Source: Symsagittifera roscoffensis
Lineage: Eukaryota > Xenacoelomorpha > Acoela > Convolutidae
Direction: 5' to 3'
Length of the DNA: 64,000 nt
Assembly: GCF_963678635.1 (NCBI RefSeq)
Contig: NC_087071.1
Location: forward strand, 14,416,226 to 14,480,225
Under the pieces are notes generated by a model. The model saw only the letters and a list, made by a program, of their open reading frames with translations. It searched no databases and had not been told where the DNA came from. Shown piece after piece: positions 1 to 10,860 of this stretch (position 1 is its first letter; every line of letters begins with the position of its first letter). The translations under genes and the position numbers were made by a program.

Positions 1-54
1 GGTATTATCACGCTGAATCGTCCCTCTGCTAGAGTTGTGACCATCGTGTACACA

Positions 55-186
55 AATTGTAAGGGTTCTGGCAATGTGGCGTACCCCGGTGATAACACAA
101 AAATGATCTTCACCGTGCAAGGATAACACAAGGCGCAATTGTAAGGGTTCTGGCAATGTGGCGTACCCCGGTGATAACACAAAAAG
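55..186. repeat. 82-bp-spaced direct repeat with GATAACAC motifs
   Basis: A segment of about 50 bp starting AATTGTAAGGGTTCTGG occurs at 55-104 and again at 137-186. Both copies are followed by runs of the motif TGCAAGGATAACAC, which recurs near 115, 197 and 216. No reading frame is associated with it. It looks like a small tandem duplication at the edge of the transposon-rich block. Confidence 0.8.
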
Positions 187-231
187 GATATCACCGTGCA
201 AGGATAACACTGAAGCTGCAAGGATAACACA

Positions 232-275
232 AGGCATCCTTGCAGCTTCACCCCGGTGTCGCTGCAAGGATGCCT
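232..275. repeat. Perfect 15-bp inverted repeat (hairpin)
   Basis: The left arm AGGCATCCTTGCAGC (232-246) and right arm GCTGCAAGGATGCCT (261-275) are exact reverse complements separated by 14 nt. The stem shares its GCTGCAAGGAT core with the direct repeats just upstream. It could be a cruciform-prone duplication scar or an RNA hairpin. No function can be assigned. Confidence 0.85.
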
Positions 276-642
276 CTACTTTGGTCATGGCTGAGAGCCA
301 CGTCATTACAGCCTCCCCTATGACTTTCTTGCTCGGATTTGATCCATCTGTCAGACAGGGCAACAACCCTCTGCTCTGCAGGTGGTCATTCGAGCCGGCA
401 ATTACTATCACCTGCGGATCCATACTGATCGTCCTCCGCACGCTTATCGTCATGCCTACTGATTGCCTTCAGTCCAATATTGCGCTGTCAGGAAAATCAG
501 GTCGGGCCAAAAGAGGGAACGAGGCGTATAGAGATAATCTGTACTGGCCACTATCATATATTTTGCAGCCTTTATATCCAGGGGATCATAGGCAGCAAAC
601 AGGCTGTCACCCACTGGTGCCTTAAGTCCCGCTTATCTCCTA

Positions 643-2845
643 TCATCCCCCTCCTCCGAGGTCGCTCGGGGATAGTCCCTCGAATATTCGAAGCGCTTGG
701 TCGGGTGGTTTAGAGAATTGCCTATACATCTTATGATGCTTGTTCTTGGGCTTATTCTCTGTCAGAAATTTGCCCCACTGGGAAGGTGGTGTCAATTCCC
801 TGGCTCTCCGACGGACATCCGTAAGAGATCGGGTATTAAATGGTCCAAACGTATTGTCCTGAGGCAATCCATCAAGGTCCACGAACCTGAGCATTGTCGC
901 GCAGCTAAACTGTTCCTGTTCCGCTAACAGCCAGTCCACGTCCGATATTCGATATAATCCCGACACTGTGGGACCACCTCCACCCATCATTCTCCTCGCA
1001 TCCACTCGACATGTCAACGTGTTCATGTTCAAGTTCGTTACATATCCGTTTTATACTGTCCCCAACCGCTGGGATCTGGACGGTTCCAAAGCAGCTTGCT
1101 GCTTGGCTCAACTCCTTCCGCGGGTGTGGCGCTCGTCTATGGGTTTTCTGCAGAGGCAGGAGTTGCCGTGGCGGGCGGGTTACTCGTCCTCGATATATTC
1201 TGAGAGCAAGTCTGACTCTGATCAATTGGACTCACAAGTCGGCTCTCTAACTGTTGTTTTCTAGGGGAGGAGCAGTCCCCAACCTTTCTCTCACATCTGA
1301 GCTTGGATCAACGGGAGCGGTTGCACCCGTCTCTATTGCCAGGGGACCGAGGCGATTGACGAATGGTTTCGGCACATTACCCCTCACTCTACCACCTACA
1401 GTCGATCTGGTCCGAGCCAGTGAGTCGGTTGTCCTCATTTCTTGCTACATTTCCCCTATCTATGCCTGGAACACGTCGTTTATCCAGCGTCTCCCTTGCT
1501 GAGTGTTGAAGTGTATCCCATCTCTGGAGAGCGCGAGATGATCAATCATGCGCAGCACATTCCCAAGATCCATGAGTCGCAGCTCGCTGGGATTGCTTCT
1601 CACCAGACTGCGTGTCATATCAATCCACCGGGTCACATTTTCGCTCATGAAATCCGCCACTGGCGTGCCCATCTCCGGGTTCTGCGGTATCGTGCACAGC
1701 ACCACGAGTCCGAGCTTGTATTTCTCCTTCAGTTCGTTCAGTGACAGGGACCCTTGAAACGTCATAAGTACCGAGCATTATCAACAACGTATCTAGGTGA
1801 TCCTCGCACTGGAACTTCATCATCTTGATGACCTGAACCTAGGCCCCTCCAAAAGATAGAACCACTAGGTTCTTTCTGATGTCCACTATGCGAGATCTCT
1901 GAGTCGTTTCGCTACGTGTAGTTCCCGTTGGTACAATGGCTCGAGGTATTTGCTCCGAGCTACTCGAGGAATGATCAAGTCGTTGGGAAGGGACGACCCT
2001 ACCCAGCATCCCTCCAGTGGTCTTGTTGATCTCATTCATCGCTGCTCTGGCTACCTGATTGATTGACTCCTGAAAAATGGGAGCCAAGTAGGTATCTAAA
2101 TGGAGCCAAGAAGGTATCGTATTCCTCGGGTTCGGAGTAGATTGTGATGTCTACTGAGGATTACCGGGCTCTCTCGGGGCACACAACTCATGTGCCTTCG
2201 TCCTGGGACGTGTGTCCCTGGACCCATCCGAGGAGTTCATCGTCGCCAGAACCTCCGGTGACACTTGGCTCACTCTCGCCATATATAATTTTTTCAGGTG
2301 TTTTATCTCTTCGTCTTTGAGAGCTATTCAATTGTCCTCGAATTTCTTTTTCCACTCGTCTCTTTCTCGAACTATTGCCTTGTACTCCTTCAACTTGGCA
2401 TACAGCTCCCTCTGGTCCTTTCCTTTCTTTTCCAACGTCCCAAAAGTCTCCGATATCTGAATCTCCATCTCACTCATCTTTACTCTCTTCTGTGGAGGAG
2501 CAGCCGTTGGAGAATCTGCTGAGTGTGCCGGCCCGGCCCATCACGTGATCATTTTGCTCCGATAAGTGGCTGCACTGGTCAAAATTTCTCCTCGCCGCCA
2601 GCTCATCAGTCAGTTTCGGCCTCTCTCGGCAGTCCCGGACTCGTCGTAGGCCAAGATTAAGACCACTTCCGTGGGGTGGTCCCCACGGCCTTCTCTTCCC
2701 ATTGTATTCAAGAGTGCGGCGGTGAAAATCGCCAACTCCGGGTCTACTAGTGAGAAATTGCAATCCAACAAGCACTGGTATATCTCGTCTAGAGTCGTTC
2801 TAGGCCCGCTGAGACGAAATCCATCAGGTCATTCGTGTCACTCAT
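643..2845 (-). pseudogene. Broken coiled-coil / SGNH-hydrolase-like ORF, probably transposon-borne
   Basis: Read on the minus strand from an ATG at 2845 (MSDTNDLMDFVSAGLERL, then a stop), a chain of frames continues to a stop at 643, about 730 codons in all. A charged coiled-coil section starts at a second in-frame ATG (2477) and includes KEYKAIVRERDEWKKKFED. The segment at 1765-1460 contains the stretch NVLRMIDHLALSRDGIHFN, and its DGIHFN resembles the block-V D-x-x-H motif of SGNH/GDSL hydrolases. The C-terminal frame (1032-643) is an open 129-codon stretch with DVDWLLAEQEQFSCATMLRF. Multiple frameshifts and stops (for example after KKKFEDN) make it a pseudogene. It lies 3' of the macrodomain-like Gypsy ORF on the same strand, so it may be a downstream (env-position) ORF of that element or a separate insertion. 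The SGNH call rests on one motif and is tentative. Confidence 0.5.
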
Positions 2846-3297
2846 GTTTCTTCTTGTATGGGTTGTCGCACTTTTCTTGTTATACAAGGTCAATAAACAA
2901 AGCGGGATCAATCAAGATCTAAAAAACAAGTCACGACTTAGAACCATCATCCCAGGCTGTTCCTTTTCTGGGATAAAACATCCTTTACGGCTTTTAAAAA
3001 CAATCCATTGACTTTCTCTCTCGTTCTTGACATAAAAACTAGACACCAAGGTGGATCGTTCACCTGCGATCTTGTCAAGATAACACAACTGAGCGCTGTC
3101 ACCTTTCGTACCTGGAGTGTTCCAGGCTTTCATGAAGTAAACCTCACTTGAAACGTACCATATCAATAACATAACATACAATTACCACACATCAACACTA
3201 TCACATAACAATCTAATCCATAACAGTTAACCTTAAACTTAATCCTAATGCCTGAAAAGTTAACCTAATAAAAACCACTTATCGCTGAATGCAACTC
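2846..3297. other. Gene-free spacer between two minus-strand transposon ORFs
   Basis: This is an AT-rich stretch between the SGNH-like pseudogene and the macrodomain-like ORF. An 89-codon minus frame (3181-2912) shows no family features. No LTR end, tRNA primer site or polypurine tract could be recognised. Confidence 0.5.
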
Positions 3298-4476
3298 CTA
3301 ACATATGCGCAGACAGTACTTTTCATGTAGGTAAACCTCTAAGTCAGTTTCTGAAATTATCACGTGTACAAGGGCATATAACACTCTCGGATGTACCTTT
3401 CCCCTAGTGGGATCGTAGACTGGTAAAGAGAGAGAGGTCACTCTTCTCTCAACCAGAAAATCCCTAAGTCGAGTCAAGGCCAATAACGAGCTCTCTGGAT
3501 TCACGTGTTGCGTATCAGTGGCCTTAGTTACCAAGAAACACAAAAATTTCCATGGTATCTGTGATTTAACAGGGGGCAGCGCTATCATCCCTCCCACACC
3601 AGTCCTCTGTTTTCATAAAAACTAGATATTCTTATACTCTCTTTTAAAGTCGGCCGCTAGTGCTGTTTTGAAGCTTACATCCGCGGTTATCGCTATAGTG
3701 CATGTGGGTTCCGTGAGTATGAAATCGCTGTCCATTATGACGCCATTGTTTGAAAAGTGGTTTGGTATGTCACAATGAGATTCAAAAACTAGTCCAAAAG
3801 GTGGTTTTTTAGCGTTCTCGCCTTCCGTTTCCTGTTGTCCGGTTTCCCTTGTCGATTTTATTTTTTTCAAGATCAAGTTTTCTGTGTGGTAGAGTCCTAC
3901 CCCCACTCCCCGGACAAAAATATCCATCGCCGTCCCCGTCGATCGCCAAAAATCGAGCAGATCGAGGTTGGATTTCGAGACGCGTAGAGGAGCATCTGGA
4001 GCGACCCAGTTGGACTCGGTATTGTCATGGCTGACGTAATTGATGCCATCTTTATCGACATCCTGAATCGTCAAGATTGTCTCTTTAGGATCTGCTGGCA
4101 GGCCATGAAGCCATTCAAGCACTCGCATGTTGGTTAGTTTTTGCTCATGAGTCTGCTCCAGCTCTGGTTTGAACTCTACAACTGCTTCGGAGCGATCGTC
4201 GATCCAATCCTCTTCCATGTCATTGACTAAATCGATCTCTTGTGGCACCGCTACTTCATTCAGTCCCACCAGCGAGTCCATCATAACGCTTAAAACTATC
4301 CTGTCTATGACGAAATCCTTGGCATACGGGTTGCACTTTTTCGTATTCCTTGCCAGTACGCAGCCCGTGCTCCTTTTTTTTGCCTCAGTGAACTGAACCC
4401 TCCTTGCCATACTGGATTTAAGTTCAATGAATGAACCCCGAGGCGGACTGCGTACTGGCCAGTTGTGACGTTTCAC
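3298..4476 (-). pseudogene. Gypsy pol 3' region with TARG1/OARD1-like macrodomain end
   Basis: A 284-codon open frame (4476-3622) is followed in the same frame, after TAG and TGA stops 9 nt apart (3622-3624, 3613-3615), by a further 99-codon frame ending at 3298. The N-terminus (SSMARRVQFTEAKK) is the post-RNase-H linker found repeatedly in this window. It is fused directly to the post-integrase tail (NPYAKDFVIDRIVL), so the integrase is deleted here. Residues ~90-190 are acidic (MEEDWIDDRSEAVVEF). The last ~190 residues read like a macrodomain of the TARG1/OARD1 type: FGLVFESHCDIPNHFSNNG, then VSFKTALAADFKREY, then KFLCFLVTKAT, then VTSLSLPVYDPTRGK, and finally LYALVHVIISETDLEVYL. In the family these places hold the GAGIA...F, LITK, GV-LS-P-GCG and final EEVF...VY segments. 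The ligand-loop glycines are replaced (YDP for GCG), so ADP-ribose binding is doubtful. The domain call is by eye. Confidence 0.6.
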
Positions 4477-7007
4477 GTATCAGGCCCTCAAAAGGAATCT
4501 TTCGGTATCGAGTTCACCAGCTGGTTCACTATTGACCGTTTAACGCTCGACTCCGGGTCGCTACCGGTCTCTTCTCTGTTTTTTCGGTGATGGTCAGCCT
4601 TTGCATGGTCTCCATCCTTTCATGATCCTATTTTTCAATTTATCTACCAAGCAGATCGCGGAGTTTTTGCATGACATCTGGTGCTACGCTCACCGTTTTG
4701 TTCAGCAGCGCTTTACTATTGATACCTAGCCTGGTAATTTCTTGATGTACCAGGTTGGACTGAAAAAACAAATCCAATAGAAACGGAGCGAATTATTAAA
4801 TCCTTTGGAACAAAACCAATGGTTTTCTTTTGAATCTCTTCAAATTGCTCGTCGTCCTATCGTTTTGCTGAGCCCTTAAAAGATCCGACCGTCGGTACCT
4901 GGCTTTCAAATATGTCTTCATAACGTTTAGCTGTCCGCTAATAATCTCCGGAGTATGGGCATTGTCCATATTTTCATCCAACCATATATTTTTCAATTGT
5001 CTCCATGGTAAAAGGAAGGTCAGGTTGTACTTCTTTATCAATTTCTGTTTGTTCTGGTCAGTTCCATTCGTCTTCTGCATATGGAAGAGTTTCGTCGTCA
5101 ACTTCCACTCTCTCGGTCAACTCCACATCTAGTGGCAGATCATACTCATCTACGACCGCATTACCGTCGTTTTTGTCACGCGTGCCTCTTTCATTCACCT
5201 CGCAGACAGGAACCACTATCAAATAGTCTCCCTCTTGCATGTCAGCTGGGATGCACCAGTACTCTGATGAGGCATTGTGCAGTTTGATGTTTTGGTAATG
5301 AGCTGCTCGTCCGGTGCTCAATCGATAAAAACGACCTCCTTGGTGTACTTCTGTTATCTGAAAAGCACCGCGCCGTTTTCAATAACTTTTTGGTTCCATT
5401 TGTTGGAACTACTTCCTGGAAAACTGTTTTTGTAAGCGCCTATCACTTGCACCAAGTGTCTATCCCAGTCATCCATGAAGCGTGAGCAATAAACTCTCAA
5501 AATGGATACTAACGTGCGATTTTGCCTTTCAACTAGGCCATTCGTTTGTGCTCAAAATTGCTTCAAGATCTTATAGCTGTCTTCCTCTAAATCTCCTTTG
5601 TCAGGTGCTCCGTTCTCGATCCATCTCTTCAGACTACTCGTCATTCTATCATTTCGTTGAACCCTCAAGAGAGCCGACAGCCGGTGTATGGCTTTCAGAT
5701 ACGTCTTTACCACGTTTAATCCGCTCATTACCTCCGGGGCATGGGCATCATCCGTCAACTTGACACACCATATCTTCTTCAAAGGCGATGCTTCCTGCAC
5801 ATATGGTTCAAGGTTGTTACGGACGACCGTACCATGAGGAAGTGCCGATGGATTCCACATCATTATGTTCCAATCTGTCTGTGATGTTTCTCGACTCCCC
5901 GGACAAAATTCTGTCCCTCGGTTGCTTTGAATCTGGCCCCTCAGACAACATTCTGGCCCTCGGTTGTCCTAACATTGTCTCCCCGGACAAATCGTCCTGT
6001 CCGGACTCGAAAGTGCCTGACTCCCCGGATAGTGTCTCGTCCCGGATCAACAATCAGAGCTCGGCTCCTATTCTTCCCTTGCATCCGTGAAATGTACCTT
6101 TCTCGTAAAGCTGGATTTGACTCAACCCTGACTCGACTGGTGCTCAATCGATAAAAGCGACTACTCTGGTGCACTTCAGTTATTTGAAATGGACCAAGCT
6201 ATTTTTTAAGCCATTTTTTGGTTCCGTTTGCGGGAACCACCTCCTGGAACAGACAGACATAGTTCCCCACTGAGTAAGTTTTGGCGTCAGTGGTCCTTTT
6301 ATCGAACCTCCTCTTCTGCCTGATTTGGCCCTGCTGCGTGTCCCTTCGGCACATATCATTCAGTTCTTGCTGCCTCCTGATCACATCACGCATGTACGTT
6401 TGCGGTGCTGTTCTCTTTCCCTCGTACTCCAGAAAGAAGAATGTAAATGTGGGGACTCCTCGTTGTAAGCGCCCATTATATGCAGCAAGTGCTTGTCCCA
6501 ATCGTCTATGTATCGTGAGCAATAAACCCTAAGCATGATTTTGTCTCTCGGCCAGGCCATTCTTCTGCAGATGATAAATGGTCAAGTGGCCTGGCGCCAC
6601 TTGCGACCTCTTCGTTAAATCCTTTGTGAGAAACGACAAAAATTTTGCCATTATCTGACTGGAATATGATAGGGCAGCCGTGTCCAGCAATCCAGACACT
6701 TATTCAATGGTCATAAGTGTCCTCCGCTGATGCTTTCATGCAGGGAGCAGCATCTCCGTACTTTGTGAAATATTCTATCATTACCAACCCCTGGTTCTAG
6801 CCTGTGGCCGTCATGCAGTTTTTCTGGTGATCGATATGTACCATCTCATTGAATCCTGACAATTCTAGCGATTGTAGGGGGGTCTCAGCCACATGTGTTC
6901 CTTCGGTTGCTGACATGACAAGCATGCAGAAATCCTTTTTCACAGGCTTGATCGAGCCAGGCCATTCAAATTGCTTCTCTGTCCGGTTATACATGTTTCC
7001 ACGCCTT
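4357..7007. repeat. Segmental duplication, copy 1 of a Gypsy block
   Basis: This block is nearly identical to 10,418-17,405 once the LINE and about 260 bp around its insertion site are removed. The segment 4,480-5,850 matches 10,540-11,910 at an offset of about 6,065, and 5,849-7,007 matches 16,288-17,405. Copy 1 jumps from GACCGTACCATGAGGAAG directly to TGCCGATGGATTCCACATC. Copy 2 carries extra Gypsy sequence there on both sides of the LINE. Similarity stops abruptly near 7,007/17,405. Confidence 0.85.
4796..5863 (-). pseudogene. Gypsy integrase C-terminal end and pre-integrase linker, rearranged
   Basis: Reading down the minus strand: 5863-5552 is the pre-integrase linker (KKIWCVKLTDDAHAPEV, then KGDLEEDSYKILKQF). 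It runs after a stop directly into the last part of the integrase (TNGLVERQNRTLVSILRVY, including the catalytic-type E), so nearly the whole integrase core is deleted. At 5321-5058 follows the post-integrase tail (STGRAAHYQNIKLHNASSEY, ending DDETLPYAEDEWN). A frame change leads into a second pre-integrase linker at 5101-4796 (MDNAHTPEIISGQLNVMKTY). A near-identical copy lies at 10,861-11,925. The order linker-IN tail-linker is not a normal pol order and shows internal recombination. Confidence 0.8.
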
Positions 7008-7102
7008 GATGGACAGTCGCCTTCAGGCTTGTCCTTCATGTTTCTCGACTCAGCGGAAAAAGTTCTGTCTCTCGGTCGTCGTGGCATTGCCTTCCCGGAC
7101 AA
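5817..7102 (-). pseudogene. Gypsy integrase copy with DDE residues, broken
   Basis: The minus-strand order is: degenerate zinc-binding N-terminal domain (YNRTEKQFEWPG..., then a C-rich stretch), first catalytic Asp in MVHIDHQKNCMTATG, second Asp in IFQSDNGKIFV, catalytic Glu in NGLAERQNHA, and C-terminal domain at 6522-6199 (RFDKRTTDAKTYSVGNYV, VPANGTKKWLKK). The tail RFYRLSTSRV follows at 6174. All three acidic residues of the DDE triad can be read, but stops and frameshifts (for example directly after MTATG) interrupt the frame. Below 6075 comes a Ser-Gly-Glu-rich linker (DETLSGES, DRILSGES). A near-identical copy lies at 16,182-17,416. Confidence 0.85.
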
Positions 7103-10100
7103 TCATCCTCGCTGGACCCGATGGACCATGTCTCCCCGGACACTTCCGCATCTCGACCACTGTCCTGATTTGACTCCCCGGACAATGTTTCATCTCCGGA
7201 TGAACAGTCCGAGCACGACCCGTACTGCTTTTTTTGCATCAGTGAACTAAACCCTCCTTGCTATACTGGATTTCTATTCAATACTGACCCCCTGAGTGGA
7301 CTGGTTACTGGTCAGTTATTGACGTTCCAACATTGAGGTCCTCAAAGCGACATCTTTCGGTATTGAGTTCACCAGCTGGTTCAGGGTTGACCGTTTAACG
7401 CTCGACTCCGGGTCGCTACCGGTCTCATCACTGTTTTTTCGGTGATGGTCAGCCTTTGCATGGTCTCCATCCTTTCATGATCCAATTTTTCAACTTCTCT
7501 ATCAAGCAGATCGTGGAGTTTTTGCATGACATCTGGTACTACGCTCACCGTTTTGTTCAGCAGCGCTTTACTATTGATACCTAGCCTGGTAATTTGTTGA
7601 TGTACAAGGTTGGACCGAAGTAACAAATCCAATAGAAACGGAGCTAACTATTAAATCCTTTGGAACGAAACCAACGGTTTTCTTTTGAATCTCTTCAAAT
7701 TGCTCGTCGTCCTATCGTTTCGCTGAGCACTTAAAAGATCCGACCGTCGGTACCTGGCTTTAAAATATGTCTTAATAACCTTTAGCTGTCCGCTAATTAT
7801 CTCCGGAGCATGGGCATTGTCCATACTTTCATCACACCATATTCCATATCTTTTTCAAAGGTATCGCCTCTTGCTCAAAGGGCTTCAGATTGGTACGGAC
7901 GACCGTAGCATGCAGAAGTAATCTAGTCGGACGCTTCGACACTGCGATCAAACCAACTTCTTCTGAGGCCTGCTCGACTACAGTGCTTTCCTCATCGGAG
8001 GTTTACCTGACTGATCAAGACCCTGACTGGGTCTTGATGCATTTCTCTATCCAATTCGCGCTGTTTATATTATACTAGCAGGGTATAAATTGCTATTTCG
8101 GACGCGTCGGAATTGGAGATAGTCTCCAACACATTCTCCCAGGACTGAGACTTCGAACCGTCACGCGACCTGGTGGAGTCTGTACAGTCGCCGTCAGGCT
8201 CGTCCTTCATGTATATCGACTCTCCGGACAAAATTCTGTCATTTGGTTGGCCTGGCATTGACTCCCCGGACATACCATCCTGTCTGGACCCGATGGATCA
8301 TGTCTCCCCGAACACTTCCGCATCTCGACCTCTGTCCGGATTTGATTCCCCTAACAATGTTTCATCTCCAGACGAACAGTCCGAGCACAGCCCGTGCTCC
8401 TTTTTTTGCCTCAGTGAACTGAACCTCCTTGCCATACTGGATTTCAATTCAATGAATGATACCCGAGGCGGACTGAGTACTGGTCAGTTGTTGACGTTTC
8501 ACGTATCAGGTCCTCAAAAGGAAGCTTTCGTTATCGAGTTCACCAGCTGGTTCACTATTGATAGGCAATCCCGTTCAACGTCCCGTCTCCGGATGGCTAC
8601 CGGTCTCTGCGCTGTTCTTTCGGGGATGTCAGCATTCGCATGGTATCCATCCATTAAAAATCCTGTCTTTCAGCTTTTCTATCAGTTTTTGCATGACAAT
8701 TCTTGCTACGCTCACCGATTTATTCAGCAGCGCTATACTACTGATACCTAGCCTGGTATTCATGCTGTACGAGGTTGGAGCGAACAAAAAAATCCAATGG
8801 AAACGGAGCGAACTAACAAATCCATTGGAACGAACCCAATGGTTTTCTATTGAATCTCTTTAAATAGCTCGTTGTCCTATCGTTTTGCTGAGCCCAAAAA
8901 AGATTCGAAAACGGTAACTGGCTTTCAAATATGTCTTCATCAGATTTAGCTGTCCGCTAACTATCTTCGGAGCATGGGTATCATCCATCATTTTAACACA
9001 CCATATCTTTTTCAAAGGTATCGCCTCTTGCTCTAAGGGTTCTAGATTTGTACTGACGACCATAGCCTGCGGAAATAACCTAATCGGACATTTCGACACT
9101 GCTATCAATTCAAGTTCGTCTGAGAACTGATCGAATACAGTGCCTTCCTCATCGAATGTTTACTTGTCGCTGACTGGGTCTTGATGCCTTTCTCTATCCA
9201 ATTCGCGCTGATTCTTTTGTACTAGCAAGGACAAAATCGCTATCTACGACGCGTCGGAATTGGAGGTAGTCTGAGACACGTTCTCCCGCTACTGAGACTT
9301 CGAACCATCACTCGAGCTGATGGAGTCTATACAGTCGCCTTCAGGCTTGTCCTTCAGATTTCTCGACTCTCCGGACAAAATTCTCTCATCGGTCGTCCTG
9401 GCATTGACTCCCCAGACAAATCATCCTGGCGCTGAAGGACATCTGGTGCTACGCTCACCGTTTTGTTCAGCGGCGCTTTACTATTCATACCTAGCCTGGT
9501 ATTTTCTTGATGTACCAGGTTGCAGCGAAGTAACAAATCCAAAAGAAACAGAGCGAACTATTAAATCCTTTGGAACAGAACCAATGGTTTTCTATTGAAG
9601 CTCTTCAAATTGCTCGTCCTCCTTTCGTTTTGCTGAGCACTTAAAAGATCCGACCGTCGGTACCTGGCTTTCAAATATGTCTTCATCTCATTTAGCTGTC
9701 CGCTAATTATCTCCGGAGCATGGGCATTGTCCAATTTTTCATCACACCATATCTTTTTCAAAGGTATCGCCTCTTGCTCAAGGGGCTCCAGATTGGTACG
9801 GACGACCGTAGCCTGCAGAAATAATCTGGTGGGACGCTTCGACACTGCGATCAACTCAAGTTCTTCTGCGGCCTGCTCGACTACAGTGCTTTCCTCATCG
9901 GAGGTTTACCTGTCCCTGACTGGGTCTTGATGCATTTATCTATCCAATTCGCGCTGTTTTCATTCTACTAGCAAGGTATAAATTGCTATCTCGGACGCGT
10001 CGGAATTGGGACTAGCAAGGTATATGGGACTAGCAAGGTATAAATTGCTATCTCGGATTGCTATCTCAAACACATTCTCCCAGGACTGAGACTTCGAACC

Positions 10101-10860
10101 ATCGCTCGAGCTGGTTCGAATTGGGACTAGCAAGGTATAAATTGCTATCTCGGATTGCTATCTCAAACACATTCTCCCAGGACTGAGACTTCGAACCATC
10201 GCTCGAGCTGGTGAGTCTATGCAGTCACCTTCAGGCTTGTCCTTTATGTATCTCGACTCTCCGGACAAAATTCTGTCATATGGTCGGCCTGGCATTGACT
10301 CCCCGGACAAACCATCCTGGCTGGACCCGATGGATCATGTCTCCCGGACACTTCCGCATCTCGACCACTGTCCTGATTTGACTCCCTTAACAATGTTTCA
10401 TCTCCGGATGTACAGTCCGAGCACAGCCCCTGCTCCTTTTTTTTTGCCTCAGTGAACTGAACCCTCCTTGCCATACTGGATTTAAGTTCAATGAATGATA
10501 CCCGAGGCGGACTGCGTACTGGCCAGTTGTGACGTTTCACGTATCAGGCCCTCAAAAGGAATCTTTCGGTATCGAGTTCACCAGCTGGTTCACTATTGAC
10601 CGTTTAACGCTCGACTCCGGGTCGCTACCGGTCTCTTCTCTGTTTTTTTCGGTGATGGTCAGCCTTTGCATGGTCTCCATCCTTTCATGATCCTATTTTT
10701 CAATTTATCTACCAAGCAGATCGCGGAGTTTTTGCATGACATCTGGTGCTACGCTCACCGTTTTGTTCAGCAGCGCTTTACTAATGATACCTAGCCTGGT
10801 AATTTCTTGATGTACCAGGTTGGACTGAAGTAACAAATCCAATAGAAACGGAGCCAATTA
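7103..10860 (-). repeat. Tandem array of Gypsy internal linker units (about 0.75-1.3 kb each)
   Basis: The same internal pol segment is repeated head to tail, with unit junctions near 7,630, 8,790, 9,540 and 10,830. Each full unit reads (-) LLLRSNLVHQQITRLG, ALLNKTVSVVPDVMQKL, ARRVQFTEAKK, an acidic SGE-rich linker, then KKIWCVKMMDDAHAP and NVMKTYLKARYR, which returns to the next LLLRSNLVHQ. In the family this covers the interval from the end of RNase H to just before integrase. One unit (about 8,800-9,530) is shortened. Within 10,010-10,200 a block of about 75 bp around ACTAGCAAGGTATAAATTGC is further multiplied. Frames are interrupted throughout. Confidence 0.8.

Noticed and set aside
55-275. 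CRISPR-like or minisatellite interpretation of the first repeats
   Set aside because: There are only two long copies, the spacing is irregular, and the context is eukaryotic and transposon-rich.
8173-8751. 192-codon plus-strand ORF
   Set aside because: It is antisense to the Gypsy linker unit, whose minus-strand frames carry the recognisable motifs. The same shadow appears in other units.
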